64,000 bases of DNA, from positions 1,054,001 to 1,118,000 of the forward strand of contig NZ_CP110008.1 in the NCBI RefSeq assembly GCF_025947285.1, given 5' to 3'. The position numbers were made by a program, and so were the translations under genes. Every line of letters begins with the position of its first letter. Positions within the stretch are counted from its first letter, which is position 1. Below are positions 1 to 9,380 of this stretch, piece by piece. The notes beneath the pieces are model-generated. The model searched no databases, was not told where the DNA came from, and was given only the letters and a program-made list of their open reading frames with translations. Source of the DNA: Flavobacterium sp. N2820. GTDB lineage: Bacteria; Bacteroidota; Bacteroidia; Flavobacteriales; Flavobacteriaceae.

Positions 1-8
1 TTTTTCAT
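1..8 (-). CDS. possible first codons of the next gene, cut by the window edge
   Basis: An ATG followed by AAA and AA reads leftwards off the window edge, 40 bases after the stop of the metal adaptor gene. It has the spacing of a next operon member starting with Met-Lys, but only eight bases are visible, so this is a guess. Confidence 0.2.
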
Positions 9-48
9 GATAATTTAGTTTATTTATATTAATTGTTATTTTAAAATA

Positions 49-1335
49 TTAATGTGCATGACCACCACCACCTTCGTTTTTAATTAAATGGCTTTGAATG
101 TAATAAGCTCCTTTTAAAACAATTTTTGCGTTTGCATCGATTTTTTGTAATAGCGTAACTTGTGTATATCCTAATTGTGTGGTGCCTGATTTTACCTCAA
201 TACGTTGAAAATGGAATGTTTTTCCTTCTACTTCTTCGTGCTTGTCACCATCTTCATGATTATGCCCTTCTTTTTCGTCGTGAGCATCTTCTTTATGTCC
301 TTCTTCTAAAACAAAAATAAATTCGCGTCCATCAGCTTTAATAATTGCTTCAGTTGGAACTGCTTTTACATTATTTGAACCTACATCTATAAGCGCATTT
401 ACATACATTCCTGGTATTAATTTTTGTTGGTTGTTTGAAATATCTGCATGTACAGCTACAGATTTTGTATCGTTTTCAAAGGATTTACCAACACTAAATA
501 TTTTTCCTTTTACCTCTGAATTATCTTGATTCACTAAAACAAAACGTACATTTTGACCTATTTTTACCTTAAATAAATCTTTTTCATAGACTAATAAATC
601 TACATGTAATTTAGAATTATCTACTATATTCATTAATGGTTTTCCTGCTTCAACATTACTTCCAATTTTAATATAAATTTCGGTTAAGTTTCCAGAAATT
701 GGAGCAAGAACAGGAACGGTTGCTGTTGCGTTTCCATTACCACTAATATTTAAAGTATTTAATTGTTTTTGTAGCGAATTAAATCGAGCTCTTTCAATTT
801 CGAATTCTGCCTTTGTTTTTTGAAACGTTTTTTTAGAATTTACTTCTTCATCGCTTAATGTTTTTTGTCTTTCAAATTCTAATTTTAAAAACTCCAAATT
901 GCTCTTTGAAGTTAAATAAGCTTCTTGTAATTTAGTAAACTCTGGACTTTCAATTGTTGCGATGATTTGACCTTTGCTTACATACTGCCCTTCTGAAACA
1001 TTAATAGTTTTTACAATTCCTGATGTATAAACTGAAACATCAGCTTGATTTTGTGGAGGTAACTTGGTATAACCATTTACATTTATTACTTCGCTTAAAT
1101 TTTTATCTGAAAAAGTTCCTAATTGAATACTTGAGGCTTTAAATTGTGCTTCGTTTAGTTCTACTTCTTTTATTGCTGTAGGCTCTTTTTCATCTGAATG
1201 ACTTTCTTCTGTATGTGTTTCGCCTTCAGTATGAACGTGACCATCACCTTCAGTATGACGCAAAGAGAAATATAAAATAATAGCAAGGATTATTGCTCCA
1301 ACTATTGATGCGTATATGATATTTGATTTCTTCAT
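49..1335 (-). CDS. CzcB-like RND periplasmic adaptor (membrane fusion protein)
   Basis: This 428-residue protein is the periplasmic adaptor that bridges an inner-membrane RND metal pump to an outer-membrane channel. One N-terminal membrane segment (about residues 6-24) is followed by a His/Glu-rich stretch (about 28-50) suited to metal capture. Two lipoyl-like half motifs (near residues 105-135 and 208-252) enclose a coiled-coil hairpin, and beta-barrel regions follow, the usual HlyD/CzcB order. A second His/Asp/Glu-rich insert (about 345-372) and a GGGGHAH tail are unusual extras. It starts 11 bases after the CzcA-type gene, so the two are co-transcribed. The His-rich segments and the CzcA-type partner suggest a divalent metal such as Zn, Co, Cd or Ni rather than Cu(I); that substrate is inferred. 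Confidence 0.9.
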   Translation of the reverse strand: MKKSNIIYASIVGAIILAIILYFSLRHTEGDGHVHTEGETHTEESHSDEKEPTAIKEVELNEAQFKASSIQLGTFSDKNLSEVINVNGYTKLPPQNQADVSVYTSGIVKTINVSEGQYVSKGQIIATIESPEFTKLQEAYLTSKSNLEFLKLEFERQKTLSDEEVNSKKTFQKTKAEFEIERARFNSLQKQLNTLNISGNGNATATVPVLAPISGNLTEIYIKIGSNVEAGKPLMNIVDNSKLHVDLLVYEKDLFKVKIGQNVRFVLVNQDNSEVKGKIFSVGKSFENDTKSVAVHADISNNQQKLIPGMYVNALIDVGSNNVKAVPTEAIIKADGREFIFVLEEGHKEDAHDEKEGHNHEDGDKHEEVEGKTFHFQRIEVKSGTTQLGYTQVTLLQKIDANAKIVLKGAYYIQSHLIKNEGGGGHAH

Positions 1336-1346
1336 TTCTGTTTATG

Positions 1347-4300
1347 TTATTGATTGATAGTATATTGTATAGCTATTATAGTTTGATTAAAATTATTTAT
1401 AGCTTCATTATAATTGGTTTGTATTTCGGTAGCCGTTTCAATACCTTGTACATATTCTACATACGAAATATCCCCATTTTGATAACTTTTTGTAGCATTT
1501 TTAATTATTAAATCAGCATTCGGAATGGCTGTGTTTTTATAATAATCTATCAATGATTGATAGGTTGTAAGTTGCTCAATTTGCTGCTCTAAATGACTTT
1601 TAAATTGCTGGTTTATATAGTTAGCATTTTTTTGCTCCATTTCTATATTTGTTTGTGCTGCTTTACTTTTTTTAATAGTACTTCCCATAAATATAGGGAC
1701 TGAAAGTCCAACAGAAAAACCTTGAAATTGTGGTGAATTATCATAGTATTTCGTTACACCATCCACTTCTTGATTCCCTGTTATGGATTGCAAAAAGTAG
1801 CCTACTGAAAACTCTGGAAATAAATTTGATTTTTCTAATTTATGATTGGCTTCAGCTATTTTCACTTGTTGATTAGCTAACTGAACTACTGGATTTTGTT
1901 TCACTAATGTGCTATCCATTTTTACAACAAAAGGCATAGGTCCAAAAGTTGTATCCGAAATTTCAATATCATTGTCTAAATCTAAAAGTGTTTTAAGCTT
2001 TGATTTTTCGATAGCAATTTGCGTTTTGAATTGTTTTATTTTTTGTTCTAATTCTTGTTGTTTAGATACTGCAATTGTTTTTTCTAAAGCACTTGTTTCA
2101 CCTGTTTGAAACTTTAATGTTGCTGATTTTACAAATTTTTGCATGAGTACATTTTGCTTATCTAACAATGCATTTTGCTTTTCAAAGTATAGAATGGTAT
2201 TCCAAGATTGACGAATAGAAAAAGTTATTTGTTGCCTTGAAACACTTAATTTATTTTGACTAGCCGAACTATTTTCTTGCAATAATTTTCTTTTTGCACT
2301 TATTTGAAAAGGATTGAAACTCTGACTAATTTGAAAATTTTTATCTTGAGCTTGCGAATTTATTTGTCCAAAAGTTCCTGAAATTTCTGTTTTAGGCAAT
2401 TCGAATGCAGTCTTAACTAATTGTGATTGCATTTTAGTTTCTAAGGTAACCGCTTGAATGTTTAAGTTGTTTTTTAGCCCCATTTCTAATGCTTCATTTA
2501 AACTTAATTTTTGCTTTTCTTGTGCATTGATTGCTAATGAACTAAATAAAAATGCAAGTAGCATAGCTGAATTCTTCATGGTTTTTCGTTTTATTTTAAT
2601 CCCTTTTTCAAAGTATAAATACAAAATTGGTAAGACAATTAATGTTAGTAGAGTAGCTGTTATTAAACCCCCAATTACTACTGTTGCTAAAGGTTTTTGA
2701 ACTTCGGCACCAGCGCTACTACTTATTGCCATTGGTAAAAACCCAAGTGAAGCTACAGCAGCTGTTAATATAACAGGTCTTAAACGTACTTTAGTTCCTT
2801 CTTTTATTCGGTCATATACATTATCCATACCTTGTTTTTTAAGTTCATTAAAATAACCAATTAAAACAATTCCGTTTAATACCGCTACACCAAAAAGAGC
2901 AATAAATCCGACACCTGCTGAAATACTAAACGGCATATCGCGTAACCATAACGCCACAATACCTCCAATAGCAGATAATGGAATTGCTGTAAATATTAAC
3001 AACGATTGTTTAATTGATTTGAATGTAAAATAAAGTAGGACTAAAATTAAACCTAATGCTACCGGCACAGCAACAGAAAGTCGTTTGTTTGCTTTGATAA
3101 GATTTTCAAATTGTCCGCCATAAGTAGTGTAATATCCTTCAGGTAATTTTAGCTTTTCGTCTAATTTAGCTTGAATAGTTTCTACAACTGTTTTTACATC
3201 AGCACCACGAACATTGAAACCTACAACTATTCTACGCTTTCCGTTTTCACGAGAAATTTGCATTGGACCATCTTCATATTTTACATCAGCAATTTGTTCT
3301 AAAGGTATTTGATTGCCTGATGGTAATGTTACAAACAACGCCTTTAAGTTTTCAATATCTTTTCTGCTATCATTTGCTAAACGCACAACTAAATCGAAAC
3401 GTTTTTCACCTTCATAGACAACTCCTGCTGTTTCTCCTGCAAAACCCATACGAACAACTTTATTTAAGTCGCCAATTTTTAAACCATATAATGCTAATTT
3501 ATCTTTATTGTATCTAATTGTTATTTGTGGTAAACCTGCTACACGTTCTGCTTTAGCATCTGAAACACCTTCAATACCATTAATTAACTGCACTACTTCT
3601 TCACCTTTGCTAACTAACATATCAATATCGTCACCAAAAATTTTAACGGCAACATCACTTCTTACACCTGTCATTAACTCATTAAAACGCATTTGAATAG
3701 GTTGGGAAAACTCAGTAAACGCACCTGGAATATCTGACAAAGCATGTTCCATTTTTTCCATTAGTTCCTCTTTTGTTTCTGCGGAAGTCCATTCGCTTTT
3801 ATCCTTCAAGAGAATAATCATATCTCCTGCTTCAATAGGCATTGGATCAGTAGGAATTTCAGCCGAACCAATTTTGGTTACAATCATTTTTACTTCGGGA
3901 AATTTATCTCTTAATATTTTTTCTGCTTGCGTGGTTGCTTCTACTTCTTGAGATAATGAACTACCTGATGCAATGATTAAATGTGTTGCAATATCACCTT
4001 CATCTAATGTAGGAATGAATTCACCACCCAACGAATTGAAAACAAATAAACTTGCAACAAATAAACCAATGGCAACCGCAATAATTGCTGCTTTAACTTG
4101 TAGTGCTTTTTCTAAAATTGGAGTGTAAAAATTATAGATAGCATCAATAATTTTATCGCTAAAATTCTTTTTATGTCCTGTTTGTTTTTTTAATGCCAAA
4201 GCCGACATCATAGGGACGTACGTTAAAGACAATATAAATGCTCCTAATATGGCAAAAGAAACCGTTTGTGCCATTGGACCAAACATTTTTCCTTCGATAC

Positions 4301-5696
4301 CTACTAAAGCTAAGATAGGAAGATAAACAATTAAGATTATTATTTCTCCAAAAGCCGCACTACTTCTAATTTTTGATGATGCTTGATATACTTCGTCATT
4401 CATTTCTTGAGTGGTGAGTTTGCCTTTATTACTAACTTGGAGTCGATGTATTATAGCTTCTACAATGATAACCGCACCATCTACAATTAGCCCAAAATCG
4501 ATAGCACCTAAACTCATTAAATTACCACTAACTCCAAAAAGTTTCATCATAGAAATGGCAAATAATAATGCCAATGGAATAACCGAAGCAACCACTAAAC
4601 CTGCCCTCCAATTACCAAGTAGTAATACTAAAATGAAAATAACTATTAATGCTCCTTCAATTAAATTAGTTTGAACTGTACTTATAGCTTTGTTTACTAA
4701 AACGGTTCTGTCCATAAACGCCTCAATTTCTACACCTTCGGGAAGTGATTTTTTGATTTGTTCCATTTTGTCTTTAACCACCTTAACTACTTCACCACTG
4801 TTCTCACCTTTAAGCATCATTACCATTCCTGACACTTCTTCGCCTTTTCCATCTTTTGTAACTGCACCATAACGAATACTGCTACCTATTTGAACATTGG
4901 CTACATCACGAATAAGAATAGGAATTCCGTTTTGATTTTTAACCACTATTTTATTTATATCGTCGATGCTACTGACCATTCCGACACCTCTAATAAAATA
5001 AGCATAAGGTTTTTTATCTATGTATGCACCACCTGTATTTTCATTATTATTTTCTAATGCTTCAAATATTTCAGTGATGGTTGTATTCATACTTCTTAGC
5101 TTGTCTGGAACAACAGCTATTTCATATTGTTTTAGGTTTCCACCTAAAGTATTTACTTCAGCTACACCTTTTGTACCGATTAATTGGGGCTTTATTATCC
5201 AATCTTGAATGGTTCTTAAATCAGTAGCGTTGTATTTTTCTTCGTACCCTTTTTTGGGAAATACTACATATTGGTATATTTCGCCTAAACCTGTACTTAC
5301 TGGAGACATTTCAGGAGTTCCAACACCTTTTGGTATGGTATTTTCTGCTTCTTTAATACGTTCTGTTATTTGTGCTCTTGCCCAATAAATATCGACATCT
5401 TCTTCAAAAACAACGGTAACCACACTTAAACCAAAACGACTTATGGAACGAAGCTCCACAACATTAGGAATTGATTTAACTGATTGCTCTATTGGATAGG
5501 TTATAAACTGCTCTACTTCTTGAGTTGCTAAAGTAGGTGAACTTGTAATGATTTGTACTTGATTATTTGTAATGTCTGGTAAAGCATCTATTGGTAAAGT
5601 ATATAATGAATAACTACCTACAATGACTAATACAAGTGTAAAAAGACCAATAATAAATTTATTATTGATACTAAAATGAATGATTTTATCTAACAT
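1347..5696 (-). CDS. CzcA-type heavy-metal RND permease fused to a TolC/CzcC-like outer-membrane channel
   Basis: This 1449-residue protein exports metal ions with proton motive force. Residues 1 to about 1035 are a full HME-RND permease: the DALPDI motif after TM1, a TM4 motif of the divalent class (DFGLIVDGA followed by VEA) and the GGEFIPTLDEGD motif at the start of the second periplasmic half. From residue 1040 (Met codon at 2579) a signal-peptide-like stretch ending LAINAQ begins a 410-residue outer-membrane factor of the TolC/CzcC type. The reading frame is continuous, so pump and channel are made as one chain, or the channel is also made from the internal Met. Fusions of this kind are known among Bacteroidota CusA/CzcA proteins. 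The CzcB-like adaptor follows directly. Confidence 0.93.
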   Translation of the reverse strand: MLDKIIHFSINNKFIIGLFTLVLVIVGSYSLYTLPIDALPDITNNQVQIITSSPTLATQEVEQFITYPIEQSVKSIPNVVELRSISRFGLSVVTVVFEEDVDIYWARAQITERIKEAENTIPKGVGTPEMSPVSTGLGEIYQYVVFPKKGYEEKYNATDLRTIQDWIIKPQLIGTKGVAEVNTLGGNLKQYEIAVVPDKLRSMNTTITEIFEALENNNENTGGAYIDKKPYAYFIRGVGMVSSIDDINKIVVKNQNGIPILIRDVANVQIGSSIRYGAVTKDGKGEEVSGMVMMLKGENSGEVVKVVKDKMEQIKKSLPEGVEIEAFMDRTVLVNKAISTVQTNLIEGALIVIFILVLLLGNWRAGLVVASVIPLALLFAISMMKLFGVSGNLMSLGAIDFGLIVDGAVIIVEAIIHRLQVSNKGKLTTQEMNDEVYQASSKIRSSAAFGEIIILIVYLPILALVGIEGKMFGPMAQTVSFAILGAFILSLTYVPMMSALALKKQTGHKKNFSDKIIDAIYNFYTPILEKALQVKAAIIAVAIGLFVASLFVFNSLGGEFIPTLDEGDIATHLIIASGSSLSQEVEATTQAEKILRDKFPEVKMIVTKIGSAEIPTDPMPIEAGDMIILLKDKSEWTSAETKEELMEKMEHALSDIPGAFTEFSQPIQMRFNELMTGVRSDVAVKIFGDDIDMLVSKGEEVVQLINGIEGVSDAKAERVAGLPQITIRYNKDKLALYGLKIGDLNKVVRMGFAGETAGVVYEGEKRFDLVVRLANDSRKDIENLKALFVTLPSGNQIPLEQIADVKYEDGPMQISRENGKRRIVVGFNVRGADVKTVVETIQAKLDEKLKLPEGYYTTYGGQFENLIKANKRLSVAVPVALGLILVLLYFTFKSIKQSLLIFTAIPLSAIGGIVALWLRDMPFSISAGVGFIALFGVAVLNGIVLIGYFNELKKQGMDNVYDRIKEGTKVRLRPVILTAAVASLGFLPMAISSSAGAEVQKPLATVVIGGLITATLLTLIVLPILYLYFEKGIKIKRKTMKNSAMLLAFLFSSLAINAQEKQKLSLNEALEMGLKNNLNIQAVTLETKMQSQLVKTAFELPKTEISGTFGQINSQAQDKNFQISQSFNPFQISAKRKLLQENSSASQNKLSVSRQQITFSIRQSWNTILYFEKQNALLDKQNVLMQKFVKSATLKFQTGETSALEKTIAVSKQQELEQKIKQFKTQIAIEKSKLKTLLDLDNDIEISDTTFGPMPFVVKMDSTLVKQNPVVQLANQQVKIAEANHKLEKSNLFPEFSVGYFLQSITGNQEVDGVTKYYDNSPQFQGFSVGLSVPIFMGSTIKKSKAAQTNIEMEQKNANYINQQFKSHLEQQIEQLTTYQSLIDYYKNTAIPNADLIIKNATKSYQNGDISYVEYVQGIETATEIQTNYNEAINNFNQTIIAIQYTINQ

Positions 5697-5771
5697 TTTA
5701 TTTTGTGTAATGAATTATTAAACAGAGAACTGTTATTTTTTTAAAGTTGTTTTAAAGACACAACTTATTAA

Positions 5772-5787
5772 CCCGAAATTACTCGGG
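5772..5787 (-). terminator. weak hairpin after the DUF6660-like gene
   Basis: CCCGA and TCGGG pair around a 6-base loop just past the stop of the small Cys/His-rich gene. The T-tract is poor, so it may only reduce transcription into the pump genes or stabilise mRNA. Confidence 0.3.
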
Positions 5788-5792
5788 CTTCA

Positions 5793-6119
5793 TTACACTA
5801 ACTGTGGCGGTTGCCAAATGCTTCCGTAGAAATTTGAAAACGAAGTTGATTTATAAAAAGAAATGGAAGTTTTTATTTCTTGAAATCGAACTAAGAATTG
5901 AAAAGATTGAACTTCAAAAAAGGTTAATGTTTGTTGACCACAACAATTGCAATCACAAAATGGAGAACATAAATCTGTTTCTTCATCATGCGAATGATTG
6001 TGTTGTGAGTGAGCTTGTGAACTTGATGAAATAGTAGTAACATCATTATGCTTATCTGCACAAGGATAGGCAGTAAGCATAACTATATATATTGATAATA
6101 TGATGTTTAAGATTTTCAT
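5793..6119 (-). CDS. small secreted Cys/His-rich protein, DUF6660-like
   Basis: This 108-residue protein begins with a signal sequence (about residues 1-19), followed by a His-rich patch (HSQHNHSHDEE) and a cysteine cluster (CSPFCDCNCCG), then a short C-terminal half ending in SIWQPPQLV. The organisation suggests a periplasmic or surface-exposed metal-binding protein. It lies 96 bases upstream of the CzcA-type pump, matching my recollection of DUF6660 genes next to Bacteroidota metal pumps. The C-terminal Ser-Ile-Trp-x-x-Pro pattern recurs in the Cys-rich protein at 31.6-31.9 kb beside the other metal locus. A role as metal scavenger or pump accessory is inferred. The family name is from memory. 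Confidence 0.65.
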   Translation of the reverse strand: MKILNIILSIYIVMLTAYPCADKHNDVTTISSSSQAHSQHNHSHDEETDLCSPFCDCNCCGQQTLTFFEVQSFQFLVRFQEIKTSISFYKSTSFSNFYGSIWQPPQLV

Positions 6120-6179
6120 CGTTGTAAAAGTAGTATATTTTTACAAAAAATAAAAATAATTACAAATTGGGCAATTATT

Positions 6180-7409
6180 TTAAAAATAAGTTGATATCCC
6201 AAAATTGAATCCATCTGTTATAGATGGTGGATTTGATAGTATATCTCGTTGTTTTAGTAATCTATAATTTAAACGAATAACTGTTTGACTATTTGGTCTA
6301 AAACTAATAGCAGAAACCACACTCCATAAATCTTCACCTATATTACCACCTGTTTCGTTAAATTTACCCACATTCCAATCTACATATTCTAATCTACAAG
6401 CTACATTTAATGTTGCCTTTTCCCAACCTAACATTGTACGATTTAGAATTGGCTGAACGATATCTATAAAACCACCTTGTTGTTTACTTCCAAACTGTTG
6501 TGAATATGTACTAGGCACATCAACATTTATCCAAGCAAATTCAGTAGTAATAAAAGTTTTTGTGTTTGGAAGTGTCGTATTGAAATCAATTGCAAAAATA
6601 TTTACACTTCGCTTTTCATCTATAATAATGCCATCTTCTTGAAACTTATTGTAAACACCTCCCATATAAGACAAACCTATTTCGCCAATTTTACCATTTC
6701 TTACGGCTATTTTTCCTGTAAATAATGGTATTCCACTATTAATTTCTTCGAATCTATCTGGATTATCTTTAGCTGCTGGTAAATAGGTTTTATTTTGAGT
6801 GTTTTCTATTATTGAATTATCAAAACTTCCTGAAAAATAAGCCTCATATCCATACATCCAATTTTTATGGTATTTTTTACCGTATAAACCTGCCCCAACA
6901 TTACTAAAAGTGCCTGGTAACATCTGAGTTGCTGGAATTGGTCTGTCTGTAAATTCCCATTTTGGACCGTCGTGATTTTGATTAAATGCCCCGATTGGAT
7001 TAACAATAATTCCTGCTCTAAAACTTGCCAAAGGATGAAACTCAACATCAACAGAAGCGAATTCGATTGCAATTTCTTTGCCACCTTCTTCAAATTCTAA
7101 CTCACTTAAAAACTTTACTCGTTTACCTATTGATGAAGACATAAATATAGATAATCTTCTGGCTTGAAACTGATGTCCTTCTGAAACACCATCGGTAGTA
7201 AGATGTTGCCAATTGGTTTCTACATAACCTCCAATAGCAATTGGTGTTTTATTAATATTTAAAGTTGGACGATTATATATAGCATCCATATTTAATACTT
7301 TGGTTGTATCTTTTGATACTCTTTTTAATAAGCTAGGATCTATTTGTGCATTGATTGTATTACTTATTACAAAAAAACATAAAATTATATAGGAAATTGA
7401 GATTCTCAT
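6180..7409 (-). CDS. porin-like outer-membrane beta-barrel protein
   Basis: This 409-residue protein has a clear signal peptide (cleavage likely after INA, about residue 21) and alternating amphipathic strands with many aromatic residues, ending in ISTYF with the C-terminal Phe typical of outer-membrane barrels. It resembles the phosphate-selective porin O/P group, but the passenger cannot be read from sequence. It overlaps the Rieske gene by four bases (ATGA), so translation is coupled, and the di-haem oxidoreductase remnant lies upstream of both. The three therefore formed one operon, probably for periplasmic redox work or substrate entry. The link to the metal pump downstream is positional only. 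Confidence 0.75.
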   Translation of the reverse strand: MRISISYIILCFFVISNTINAQIDPSLLKRVSKDTTKVLNMDAIYNRPTLNINKTPIAIGGYVETNWQHLTTDGVSEGHQFQARRLSIFMSSSIGKRVKFLSELEFEEGGKEIAIEFASVDVEFHPLASFRAGIIVNPIGAFNQNHDGPKWEFTDRPIPATQMLPGTFSNVGAGLYGKKYHKNWMYGYEAYFSGSFDNSIIENTQNKTYLPAAKDNPDRFEEINSGIPLFTGKIAVRNGKIGEIGLSYMGGVYNKFQEDGIIIDEKRSVNIFAIDFNTTLPNTKTFITTEFAWINVDVPSTYSQQFGSKQQGGFIDIVQPILNRTMLGWEKATLNVACRLEYVDWNVGKFNETGGNIGEDLWSVVSAISFRPNSQTVIRLNYRLLKQRDILSNPPSITDGFNFGISTYF

Positions 7410-7846
7410 TTTAATGAAACTTTTAAAATATTATTTTCTATTCGTATTGGAAATTTTCTTAAATCTGTGCTTGCGGGACCGCTTTCAACAATTCCTTTAT
7501 TGCTAAATTCACTACCATGAGCTGCACATTGAAGTTTATCTCCGAAGACTTGAAGTTCTGCTCCTTGATGTGTACATTCCATTAACAATGCCATATACTC
7601 TGTTTCATTGAATCGATAAATACAAATAGGAAATTGTAATATTTCATTCTGAGCGATAACGTATTTTTTATATTCTATTTTTCCATTTGAATTAATTTCA
7701 AAATCAGTAATTGGAACTAAAAGATCTGAACCTTTTATTTCTTTTGACAAGATTTGTGTTGAGGAACAGCTTTCTAATAAAGAAATACCTGCAATAGTTG
7801 CTAAACAACCAAAACCGCATGTTTTAAGAAAATCTTTTCTATTCAT
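7406..7846 (-). CDS. Rieske [2Fe-2S] domain protein, exported
   Basis: This 146-residue protein carries the two Rieske cluster motifs: Cys-Thr-His (near residue 91) and Cys-Ala-Ala-His-Gly-Ser (near 108), which bind a [2Fe-2S] cluster through two Cys and two His. The N-terminus (MNRKDFLKTCGFGCLATIAG) has a short basic start, a hydrophobic segment and a possible lipobox (LLESC), so it is probably exported and anchored as a lipoprotein. It lacks any oxygenase catalytic domain, so it acts as an electron carrier. It sits one base from the di-haem oxidoreductase reading frame and overlaps the porin, suggesting an electron-transfer pair with the di-haem enzyme. Confidence 0.85.
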   Translation of the reverse strand: MNRKDFLKTCGFGCLATIAGISLLESCSSTQILSKEIKGSDLLVPITDFEINSNGKIEYKKYVIAQNEILQFPICIYRFNETEYMALLMECTHQGAELQVFGDKLQCAAHGSEFSNKGIVESGPASTDLRKFPIRIENNILKVSLK

Positions 7847-7847
7847 T

Positions 7848-9050
7848 TTATAAGGATTTTAAAAATTTTAGTACTGCATTTTTATCTGCTTGAGAAAGAC
7901 TATTAAATGCGGTTCTACTACCAGTTGCTTCACCACCATGCATAGAAATGGCTTGTTCAATACTACGAGCTCTTCCATCGTGCATTAAAAAATATTGACC
8001 TCCCTGTGAATTTGCAGAAAGTCCTAATCCCCACAAAGGTGGTGTTCTCCATTCATAAGTTTTTGCAATACCTTCTGTGTAACCATCATCTAAACCACTT
8101 CCCATGTCATGCAAAAGCATATCAGTATAAGGTGAAAATGATTTGAATGATAATCCAGTTATTGGTGAATATCCAGTTGTTAAATTTGATTTATGACAGC
8201 CTGTACAATTAATTTGTTCAAATACATTTCTACCATGAATTACTTCTGTGTCATTTTGATTTCTTTGGATAGGGGCTTTTAATGTTTTAAGATAAAACAC
8301 TAAATCATTAACCGTTACATTTGCTACTTCTGGGTCAATTTCTTCATTAGTATAAACATCGATAGGATTAAAGGTTGATGTTATTCCCATATCTTGATTA
8401 TAAGCATTTACTGTTTGATGCAATAAATTAATAGCTGCCGCTTTTTTACCAAATCGTCCAATATATTTTCCGTTTTGAGTTAGTGCATTTTCAGGGTTAA
8501 TATAGCTTGGAATAGTTATCCAATTGGGTACACCTGAAATACCATCACCATCTGAATCGTTTGGGTCTGCCATTGCTAAAATATCAGCATCTGTAAGGTA
8601 TTGTAAAAAGCCTAAACCTGTGTTTGCAGGTGGTGTAAATTTTGAAAATGTAGCTCCAAAAGGAATTTGCTCAGGAGTATATCCTGGTAAAGCTCTATTT
8701 TGTAGTTGTGGACCTCCTAAATGTAAAAAGGTATTTCCAAATTCATCAGCTTGGCCAAAACGAATTAATGTAGTAAAAGGGTGTCCTTTTCCATCACCAG
8801 CATGACAACTAATACAACTTGTTGCAACAAATGTTGACCCTAAACCCGTTTGTCGTGTAAAGACTTCAGTGAAAGCTACATCACCTTTTAAAAACCTTGC
8901 TAATTCTTCATTTGATAAACCATCAATTGTTCCATCTAAAACTTCATCGTCAGCTGGAATATCTACTTAAGAAGTCTCACACGAGATAAGTATAATCGAT
9001 AAAAACGAGAGAGTTGTTATTTGCTTAAAAATTGTTTTCGTTATTCTAAT
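7848..9050 (-). pseudogene. di-haem oxidoreductase (DHOR/DUF1111 family), interrupted by an in-frame stop and lacking an ATG
   Basis: The frame encodes a c-type di-haem protein with two CxxCH sites: SCISCHAGDG (codons near 8816-8802) and NCTGCHKSN further on, plus the family motif IGRFGKKAA. Only the last 241 codons, from an internal ATG at 8573, form an ATG-started frame; they lack the first haem site. Upstream the same frame continues through a lipoprotein signal (LSIILISC, then ETS), but a TAA at 8967-8969 interrupts it four codons after the lipobox Cys. No ATG precedes it: the position where a start is expected reads ATT. The damage looks like two point changes in a recently intact gene. 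A sequencing error or a rare non-ATG start cannot be excluded. Confidence 0.75.
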
Positions 9051-9380
9051 AATTATTTTTAGGCAAAACTAAAATATTAATTAGGTAAATACAAATTAAA
9101 TAAAAAAAATATAATATGAAAAAGATTTATAACTAATGGAATATGACAAAAAATCTAATTATTGGTATTTATTTCGTTACAAAAAAAGATATTAAATCAT
9201 AAAACATAAAAGAACATAAGTAGTGAGATAATGAATATGTAGATAGCTATAAAGGTGTAATTAACAATCCTTGTATAGTTCACACTATAGATAATATGTA
9301 TTTAAAACAAAAGTAAATTTTAAAAAAGTTTTAAGCATACGTAAAACCGTACGGATTTATATAAAACCGTACGGTTTTCC
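9051..9380. other. gene-free AT-rich stretch between metal locus and replication module
   Basis: No reading frame of useful length or family resemblance is visible here on either strand. The stretch is very AT-rich and ends in the palindromic pair at 9343-9378. It probably holds the lost promoter region of the di-haem operon and marks the seam between cargo and the maintenance module. Confidence 0.5.
9343..9378. repeat. two copies of AAAACCGTACGG, the second a perfect 16-bp palindrome
   Basis: The 12-mer AAAACCGTACGG occurs at 9343-9354 and again at 9363-9374, exactly 20 bases apart (about two helical turns). The second copy continues as AAAACCGTACGGTTTT, a perfect 16-bp palindrome. It lies directly beyond the stop of the orphan gene. 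Two-turn spacing favours a protein-binding site; a terminator is less likely because the palindrome has no loop. Confidence 0.6.

Noticed and set aside
9136..9195. A 19-residue frame (MEYDKKSNYW) in the gene-free stretch
   Set aside because: It is too short, lacks a convincing ribosome-binding context and resembles no known peptide.
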